Origin: JADGRQ01 sp041476585
GTDB taxonomy: Bacteria; Pseudomonadota; Gammaproteobacteria; Burkholderiales; SG8-39
Reading direction: 5' to 3'
Assembly: GCA_041476585.1 (NCBI GenBank)
Contig: JBGOTT010000094.1
Coordinates: 1-11,991 of the forward strand
Length of the DNA: 11,991 bases
Numbering within the stretch: position 1 is the first letter of the stretch; each line of letters opens with the position of its first letter. Below, piece by piece: positions 7,695 to 11,991 of this stretch. The position numbers were made by a program, and so were the translations under genes. Under the pieces are notes generated by a model. It did no database searches, had not been told where the DNA came from, and saw only the letters and a program-made list of their open reading frames with translations.

Positions 7695-9326
7695 TCACCC
7701 CTGTGGAAGTTGCAGAGTGAATGTGCTGCCCGTGCCGTACTCGCTGCGGCAGGTGATCTTTCCGCCGAGCAACGCAGCGAGCTTCTGGCTCAGGTGCAGC
7801 CCCAGACCGGTGCCTTCCTGGCGCCGGGTCGCAGTATCCACCTGCGTAAAGGCGCCGAACAGTCGTGCCTGGTCCTCGGGGCGGATGCCCACTCCGGTGT
7901 CCTGCACGCTGATTTCGATCACGGCTTTTCCGCCCGCCTCGCGCCGGGCAAGCGTGACGCACGCGCTGCCGCGTTCAGTGAACTTGATCGCGTTGTTGAG
8001 CAGATTGAGGACGATCTGGCTGAGCGCCCTGCGGTCGGTCTGCACCACCAGTTTCGTGGCGGGCGCTGCGACCAGCAGTTCCAGGCCCTTGCTCTCGGCC
8101 AGCGGGCGCAGCGAAGCCACTGCCTCCTCGAGCACGTCCTGGCACACCGTAGGCTCAAGATTCAACTCGATCTTCCCGGCCTCGATCTTGGCGAGATCGA
8201 GCATGTCGTTGATCAGGACCAGCAGATGCTTGCCGCTTCCCTGCACCGTGCGCAACTGCTTTTCCTGATCGGCGTTGAGCGGTCCGGGCAGCTTCATCAG
8301 CAGCGTGCCGGTAAAACCGATGATCGCGTTGAGCGGCGTGCGCAACTCGTGCGACATGCTGGCGAGGAAGCGGTCCTTCGCCTGGTTGGCATTGGCCAGT
8401 TCGATATTCTGCTCCTGCGCCCGCCGGTGCCCTTGGCGCTCGCTTTCATACGCCTCGACGAGTCGGGCGTGTAGCAAGCCGTTCTCCGACAGCAGCACCA
8501 GGAGCACGAAGCTTGCCGCCAGCAATCCATAGACCCGGCCGGCATACCAGCCGAGGTCGAAACGGCCGGCGTTGAGGACCCCAGACAGTGCAATATCGAA
8601 GATCCACGCGCACATCACCACCATCAGCCACAGGTCGAGCACCGTGTGCGGCCGTCGCCGCCACAGCACGCCCAGCGCGAGGAGGCTCAGCATCCAGACG
8701 ATCGACAATATGATCTGCCCCTGGGTGGCGATGCGGTTAGCCTGCATAACCGCGGGGAGAGCACCCTGCCCCGCCGTCGCGAAAAGCGTGAGCCCGCACA
8801 CGGCGGCGAGAACCGCCGCAACGCTGAAGAAAACCGCTTCGCGGACCCGGCTGCGCGGCAAGCCGCTTGATCCGATCGGTTCCCGCCCCTCGTTCTTGAG
8901 CAGCGCATAAGCGACGACGAGGAGCGCGAAGCCGCCATGCCAGAAAATATACAGCCAGGCCGTGGTCTGCGGCCCGGCGCCGAGGAGACCGGTCGGCGAG
9001 AACACGCCGGGGAAAGTGAGCGCGTGCGCGACGGTAATGAAAGCGGTGAACACGTAGCCGCTGCCTAGCGCCAGCAGCGCCCGCGAGCGCAAGATCCTGA
9101 ACTGCCCGAACACCAGCACCGCCGTGATCAGATCGTTGATCACGAGCGCCGATTCGTAGATCGGAATGAAGGCCGTAACCTGGGCCAGCGGGACCTTCGC
9201 GAACGGCGCTGCTGCGAGAAAGATCACGACGGATGCCAGCGCCACCGCCAGCGCGAGCTGACGATCGCCGCTGCCCGCGGGCGATGTTGACAGGAATACC
9301 GGACGCTCGTCTGTTGGCACACTCAC
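7695..9326 (-). CDS. MASE4-type membrane sensor histidine kinase
   Basis: From the chosen GTG this is 543 aa. The N-terminal part (about 15-280) has eight hydrophobic segments and the pattern of the MASE4 sensor domain: FIPIYESALVINDLITAVL, FGQFRILRSRALL and GLLGAGPQTTAWLYIFWHGG. A short coiled coil leads to the HisKA H-box FLASMSHELRTPLNAIIGF (H326). The HATPase domain has the N-box IVLNLLNNAIKF (N445), DTGVGI, and the G2 box GTGLGL in EGTGLGLHLSQKL. All catalytic boxes are intact, and there is no C-terminal receiver or Hpt domain. The ligand of MASE4 is unknown. The likely partners are the two receivers of the gene 3 nt downstream and the receiver of the EAL protein. The start is uncertain. 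GTG at 9326 or 9320 gives the usual short lead before FLSTSPAG. ATG at 9419 overlaps the stop of the preceding small ORF (ATGA) but adds about 31 residues of Arg-rich sequence with weaker coding bias. Confidence 0.92.
   Translation of the reverse strand: MSVPTDERPVFLSTSPAGSGDRQLALAVALASVVIFLAAAPFAKVPLAQVTAFIPIYESALVINDLITAVLVFGQFRILRSRALLALGSGYVFTAFITVAHALTFPGVFSPTGLLGAGPQTTAWLYIFWHGGFALLVVAYALLKNEGREPIGSSGLPRSRVREAVFFSVAAVLAAVCGLTLFATAGQGALPAVMQANRIATQGQIILSIVWMLSLLALGVLWRRRPHTVLDLWLMVVMCAWIFDIALSGVLNAGRFDLGWYAGRVYGLLAASFVLLVLLSENGLLHARLVEAYESERQGHRRAQEQNIELANANQAKDRFLASMSHELRTPLNAIIGFTGTLLMKLPGPLNADQEKQLRTVQGSGKHLLVLINDMLDLAKIEAGKIELNLEPTVCQDVLEEAVASLRPLAESKGLELLVAAPATKLVVQTDRRALSQIVLNLLNNAIKFTERGSACVTLARREAGGKAVIEISVQDTGVGIRPEDQARLFGAFTQVDTATRRQEGTGLGLHLSQKLAALLGGKITCRSEYGTGSTFTLQLPQG
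7698..7702 (-). promoter_or_regulatory. Ribosome-binding site of the double-receiver gene
   Basis: AGGGG on the minus strand ends 6 nt before the ATG at 7691 and overlaps the end of the histidine kinase coding region. It supports the start and coupled translation of the two genes. Confidence 0.7.
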
Positions 9327-9415
9327 TCGCAGGCGTCTTTGCACCGACCAAGGCGGGCCCCGCGTCCGGCGTTTGACGCTCTCACCGAGCTGCCCGGTAC
9401 AACTGCGCGCATGTC

Positions 9416-9589
9416 TCATTGCTCCATCAATGCCAGAGCGAAGAACAGGGCCGTATTGAACACCATGGGCGTGTAGTCCGGCAGCACCTGCACCAAGGGC
9501 AACTGCTGCAACCACAATCCGAGCATCACTATGCCGCAGAGGGTTACAAGTAGTGCGCCCACGAGTTGGGAGACAGAGATGCGTTTCAT
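9416..9589 (-). CDS. Small membrane ORF, likely remnant of a multi-pass sensor domain
   Basis: This 57-aa ORF starts with MKRISVSQLVGALLV and has one clear transmembrane helix (about 7-27) and a second, incomplete hydrophobic stretch (about 42-55) that stops abruptly at ALALMEQ. A good ribosome-binding site (GAGG, 5 nt before the ATG) is present. Its stop codon overlaps an in-frame ATG of the histidine kinase reading frame (ATGA). The sequence around PMVFNTALFFALAL resembles the start of the multi-helix membrane regions at the N-terminus of many sensor kinases and GGDEF proteins, which normally continue through several more helices. It may be a truncated remnant of an older sensor gene, or a short leader or accessory membrane peptide translated just ahead of the kinase. 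I could not find the missing continuation in the other two frames immediately downstream. A longer version starting at 9694 is possible but has no membrane or domain character in its added part. Confidence 0.5.
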   Translation of the reverse strand: MKRISVSQLVGALLVTLCGIVMLGLWLQQLPLVQVLPDYTPMVFNTALFFALALMEQ

Positions 9590-9594
9590 CTTGG

Positions 9595-9600
9595 CCTCAC
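9595..9600 (-). promoter_or_regulatory. Ribosome-binding site of the small membrane ORF
   Basis: GTGAGG on the minus strand is 5 nt before the ATG at 9589. It is among the better ribosome-binding sites in the cluster, which argues that the small ORF is translated or was until recently. Confidence 0.55.
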
Positions 9601-9612
9601 GCGGAACCGTCC

Positions 9613-9626
9613 ACCTTGGTGAAGGT
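9613..9626 (-). other. Small hairpin in the leader (ACCTT-loop-AAGGT)
   Basis: A 5-bp stem with a 4-nt loop lies about 24 nt upstream of the small ORF's ATG, just before its ribosome-binding site. It could influence ribosome access, but it is short enough to be chance. Confidence 0.3.
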
Positions 9627-9637
9627 CGCGAACAGCG

Positions 9638-9653
9638 TCGCCGGATCCGGCGA
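9638..9653. promoter_or_regulatory. 16-bp perfect palindrome in the leader of the signalling cluster
   Basis: TCGCCGGATCCGGCGA is self-complementary over its whole length. In RNA it would fold as a 6-bp G/C-rich stem with a GATC loop, about 49 nt upstream of the small ORF's ATG. It is not followed by a T run in the direction of transcription, so it is not a simple terminator. It may be a leader stem-loop or a protein-binding dyad. Confidence 0.45.
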
Positions 9654-9739
9654 TCGTCGAAATCAACAGCTTGGCAGTCATACGTCCCCGGCAAACAGCC
9701 ACGGCGGGGGCGTCGCCAATGCGGTAGCGTCTCCGTCCA

Positions 9740-9766
9740 GCTTTACTTGCTTAACTGCAATGTCAA
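9740..9766 (-). promoter_or_regulatory. Candidate promoter of the signalling cluster
   Basis: A perfect -35 box TTGACA (9766-9761) on the minus strand is followed, after a short 15-nt spacer, by TAAAGC (9745-9740), a poor -10 match. The location fits a promoter with a leader of about 150 nt before the first ORF. The short spacer and weak -10 make it tentative. Confidence 0.35.
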
Positions 9767-9835
9767 CACTTACACCCTTTTTACGCGCGCTGGCCTGCCC
9801 GGCACGGCATTTTTCCTGTGTTCGCCTCCGGATAT

Positions 9836-9849
9836 GTGAAATATTTCAC
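9836..9849. promoter_or_regulatory. 14-bp perfect palindrome, candidate operator
   Basis: GTGAAATATTTCAC is a perfect A/T-rich dyad in a GC-rich region. It lies about 70 nt upstream of the TTGACA box and 46 nt past the thrC stop. Its half GTGAAATAT recurs exactly at 3100-3092 before the second histidine kinase. It could be the binding site of a dimeric regulator of the cluster. I do not recognise a known regulator for it. Confidence 0.45.
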
Positions 9850-9894
9850 GCAAAGTCACGTGCCAAGGGGAGTTGTTGCGCACTGCAGCAAACC

Positions 9895-11313
9895 CTACGA
9901 AACGGCGCGCGCGTGCGCAGCGATATAGCGCTTCACCGCCTCGGCGTCCGCCGGCAGTACTTCGAAGCGCTGCGGTCGCGTTTCGAGATCGATCAGCGAC
10001 GCGGGCCGCACCGGCTCCCGGCCGAGCGCCTCGCGGATCGCATCGGCAAATTTCGCCGGCTGCGCGGTCTCCAGGCATACCAGCGGCACGCCGGTCTCGC
10101 GATACTCGAGCCCGACCTTGATCCCGTCCGCAGTGTGCGTGTCGACCATCCGCCCGTAGCGCTCGAACACTCGGCGGATGGTCGCGATCCGGTCGGAGTG
10201 GCTGCTCGAACCGGAAACGAATCCCGTTGCCGCCACGCGCGCGAAATCAGCCGAGCCGGAGAGATCGAAAAAACCGTCGCGTTCGAGCTGTTTCCACAAG
10301 TCCTTCACCCGCGCGGGGTCGCGGCCGACCAGGTCGAACACGTAGCGCTCGAAGTTCGACGCGTTGGCGATGTCCATCGAGGGGCTCGAGGTCGCCTTCA
10401 CTTCCGCGCTCGCGCGCACGCGGTAGCGGCCGGTACGGAAGAACTCGTCGAGCACGTCGTTCTCGTTGGTGGCGAGGACCAGCTGCTTGACCGGCAAGCC
10501 CATGCAGCGCGCGACGTGTCCGGCGTAGATGTTGCCGAAGTTGCCCGTAGGCACCGCGAACGAGACCTGCTCCGCGTCCGATCGCGTCGCGCGCAGATAG
10601 CCCCAGAAGTAATACACCACCTGCGCGGCGACCCGCGCCCAGTTGATCGAATTCACGCTGCCGATCTTGCGCCGCGCCTTGAATTGCGCGTCGCCCGACA
10701 CCGCCTTGACGATGTCCTGGCAGTCGTCGAACACGCCCTGTACCGCGAGGTTGAAGATGTTCGCGTCCTGCAGCGAGTACATCTGCGCGGTCTGGAAGGC
10801 GCTCATGCGGCCGTGCGGCGAGAGCATGAACACGCGGATGCCGTGCTTGCCGCGCATCGCGTACTCGGCGGCCGAGCCTGTATCTCCCGAGGTGGCGCCG
10901 AGTATGTTGAGTTCCGCTCCCCGCTTGGCCAACGCGTATTCGAACAGGTTGCCGAGGAACTGCATCGCCATGTCCTTGAACGCGAGCGTCGGCCCGTTGG
11001 ACAGCTCGAGGATGTGCAGGCCCGGCTCCAGCGTAGCGAGCGGCGCAATCTCATCGCTGCCGAACGCGTAGCGTGTATAGGTGCGCGCGACGAGCCCCTT
11101 CAGGTCCGCAGCCGGAATGTCGTCGATGAGGCGCGACAGCACGGCGCAGGCCAGATCCGCGTAAGGCTTGCCGCGCAACGCGGACAGTTCGCCCGCGGAG
11201 AAGCGCGGAACCGCCGCGGGAACGAACAATCCGCCGTCCGGCGCAAGCCCCTCCAGCAGGATGTCGGTGAAGCGCTGCGCTTCGGCGCCGCCGCGCGTGC
11301 TGACGTAGCGCAT
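9895..11313 (-). CDS. thrC: Threonine synthase
   Basis: This 472-aa PLP enzyme converts O-phosphohomoserine and water to L-threonine and phosphate, the last step of threonine synthesis, in the cytoplasm. It begins MRYVSTRGGA, typical of the longer bacterial threonine synthase class (usually about 460-480 aa). The PLP lysine is K113 in LAFKDMAMQFLG. The other hallmarks are the substrate/PLP loop GATSGDTGSAAEY (138-150), SVNSINWARV and the phosphate-binding glycine loop VPTGNFGNIYAG. Length and motifs are complete. The ATG lies 2 nt after the hom stop. GAGGAA within the last hom codons is 11 nt upstream, a longish spacing, which suggests coupled translation with hom. No homoserine kinase gene (thrB) is in the window; it may lie elsewhere, as is common in betaproteobacteria. 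Confidence 0.97.
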   Translation of the reverse strand: MRYVSTRGGAEAQRFTDILLEGLAPDGGLFVPAAVPRFSAGELSALRGKPYADLACAVLSRLIDDIPAADLKGLVARTYTRYAFGSDEIAPLATLEPGLHILELSNGPTLAFKDMAMQFLGNLFEYALAKRGAELNILGATSGDTGSAAEYAMRGKHGIRVFMLSPHGRMSAFQTAQMYSLQDANIFNLAVQGVFDDCQDIVKAVSGDAQFKARRKIGSVNSINWARVAAQVVYYFWGYLRATRSDAEQVSFAVPTGNFGNIYAGHVARCMGLPVKQLVLATNENDVLDEFFRTGRYRVRASAEVKATSSPSMDIANASNFERYVFDLVGRDPARVKDLWKQLERDGFFDLSGSADFARVAATGFVSGSSSHSDRIATIRRVFERYGRMVDTHTADGIKVGLEYRETGVPLVCLETAQPAKFADAIREALGREPVRPASLIDLETRPQRFEVLPADAEAVKRYIAAHARAVS

Positions 11314-11315
11314 CG

Positions 11316-11991
11316 CTACAGCAATTCCTCGAGCCGTATCCGCGTCACCTTGCCCACCACGGTGCGGAGCTTTTCGATCTTCGCGATCGCGATATCGACG
11401 TTTTTCTCCACCGCAAGATGGGTCAGCATGACGATGTCGACGCTGCGCTGGCCCTCCCCGGGCTCCTTTTGCACCATCGCGCCGATCGAGATCGAGCCGA
11501 GGGCGAGAATCCGCGTGATGTCGGCCAGCACGCCCGGCCGGTCGAGCACGCGCATGCGCAGGTAGTATGAGGTTTCGACCTCGCCGATCGGCAGGATCCG
11601 GTCGGCCGACAGGCGGTCGGGCTGGAACGCAAGGTGCGGCACGCGATGCTCCGGATCGGCGGTGATCAGGCGCGTCACGTCCACCAGGTCCGCCACCACG
11701 GCGCTGGCGGTCGGCAGGCTGCCTGCGCCGGCGCCGTAATACATCGTCGCCCCGACCGCATCGCCTTTCACGAGGATCGCGTTCATCACGCCTTCCACGT
11801 TGGCGATCAGCCGCCGCGTCGGCACCAAGGTGGGATGCACGCGCAGTTCGATGCCGCGCTTCGCGCGCTTGGTGATGCCGAGCAGCTTGATGCGGTAACC
11901 GAGCTGCTCGGCGTAGCGGATGTCCTCCTGCGTGAGGCGTCCGATGCCCTCGGTGTAGGCCTTGGCGAATTGCATCGGAATGCCGAAGGCG
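11316..11991 (-). CDS. hom: Homoserine dehydrogenase, C-terminal part (5' end outside window)
   Basis: About 224 C-terminal residues are visible; the frame is open at the right edge, where it reads AFGIPMQFAKAYTEGI. The protein makes L-homoserine from aspartate-4-semialdehyde using NAD(P)H in the threonine and methionine branch. The visible part holds the end of the catalytic domain, with the family pattern EDIRYAEQLGYRIKLLGI; its Lys probably corresponds to the catalytic lysine. The dimerisation segment (around VEGVMNAILVKGDAVGATMYYG, GAGSLPTASAVVADL) follows. A C-terminal ACT domain (TSYYLRMRVLDRPGVLADI to the end) is present, which in this family usually confers threonine feedback control. 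It is the standard bacterial monofunctional form rather than an aspartokinase fusion, as far as the visible part shows. thrC follows 2 nt downstream. Confidence 0.96.
   Translation of the reverse strand, partial: AFGIPMQFAKAYTEGIGRLTQEDIRYAEQLGYRIKLLGITKRAKRGIELRVHPTLVPTRRLIANVEGVMNAILVKGDAVGATMYYGAGAGSLPTASAVVADLVDVTRLITADPEHRVPHLAFQPDRLSADRILPIGEVETSYYLRMRVLDRPGVLADITRILALGSISIGAMVQKEPGEGQRSVDIVMLTHLAVEKNVDIAIAKIEKLRTVVGKVTRIRLEELL

Larger units (their letters stand above)
9590..9894. other. 305-nt non-coding region between thrC and the signalling cluster
   Basis: No credible gene is seen on either strand. The stretch is richer in A/T than its surroundings near 9740-9850. It holds a 14-bp palindrome (9836-9849), a TTGACA box (9766-9761), a 16-bp palindrome (9638-9653) and a small hairpin (9613-9626). 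It should contain the end of the thrC transcript and the promoter and leader of the histidine kinase cluster. No hairpin followed by a T run is found on the minus strand, so how thrC transcription ends is unclear. Confidence 0.6.

Noticed and set aside
9420..9515. Upstream extension of the MASE4 kinase to an ATG at 9515
   Set aside because: It overlaps the small membrane ORF in another frame, and the added residues are Gly/Ala/His-rich with no relation to the MASE4 N-terminus.
9793..9814. Hairpin followed by five T residues on the plus strand, resembling a terminator
   Set aside because: It would act on rightward transcripts, but all genes here run leftward. The stem is short and contains a bulge.
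9553..11565. Long open frame (670 codons) on the plus strand opposite thrC and hom
   Set aside because: Same artefact: an antisense shadow of two well-recognised enzymes, with Arg/His-rich composition and no motif.

Overview
The window is GC-rich bacterial DNA with strong G/C bias at third codon positions. Every convincing gene reads leftward on the minus strand. The hom-thrC pair, the codon usage and the protein families (MASE4 histidine kinase, PAS/GAF/GGDEF/EAL proteins, RpfG-like receiver) suggest a proteobacterium, most likely a betaproteobacterium. That placement is inference; the window holds no rRNA or other decisive marker.

Layout from right to left, which is the direction of transcription. 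(1) 11991-9895 is threonine biosynthesis: the C-terminal part of homoserine dehydrogenase (hom, cut by the window edge) and complete threonine synthase (thrC), 2 nt apart. (2) 9894-9590 is a 305-nt non-coding stretch with two perfect palindromes, a small hairpin and a TTGACA box. (3) 9589-3121 is a tightly packed signalling cluster: a 57-codon membrane ORF, a MASE4-type multi-pass histidine kinase, a double-receiver protein, and a 1250-aa REC-GAF-PAS-PAS-GAF-GGDEF-EAL protein whose EAL site is intact and whose GGDEF site is degenerate. (4) 3120-2994 is a 127-nt gap with a possible promoter. (5) 2993-1 holds a second histidine kinase with a helical periplasmic domain, followed 7 nt later by a Hanks-type Ser/Thr kinase fused to an RpfG-like receiver. 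That last gene runs off the left edge.

Suggested logic (inference): neither histidine kinase carries its own receiver, while the neighbouring genes supply four (two in the 271-aa protein, one on the EAL protein, one on the Ser/Thr kinase). The cluster therefore looks like two adjacent His-Asp modules. One would end in c-di-GMP hydrolysis and the other in control of a eukaryotic-type Ser/Thr kinase. Both modules have membrane input. No RNA genes, CRISPR arrays, insertion sequences or phage genes were seen.
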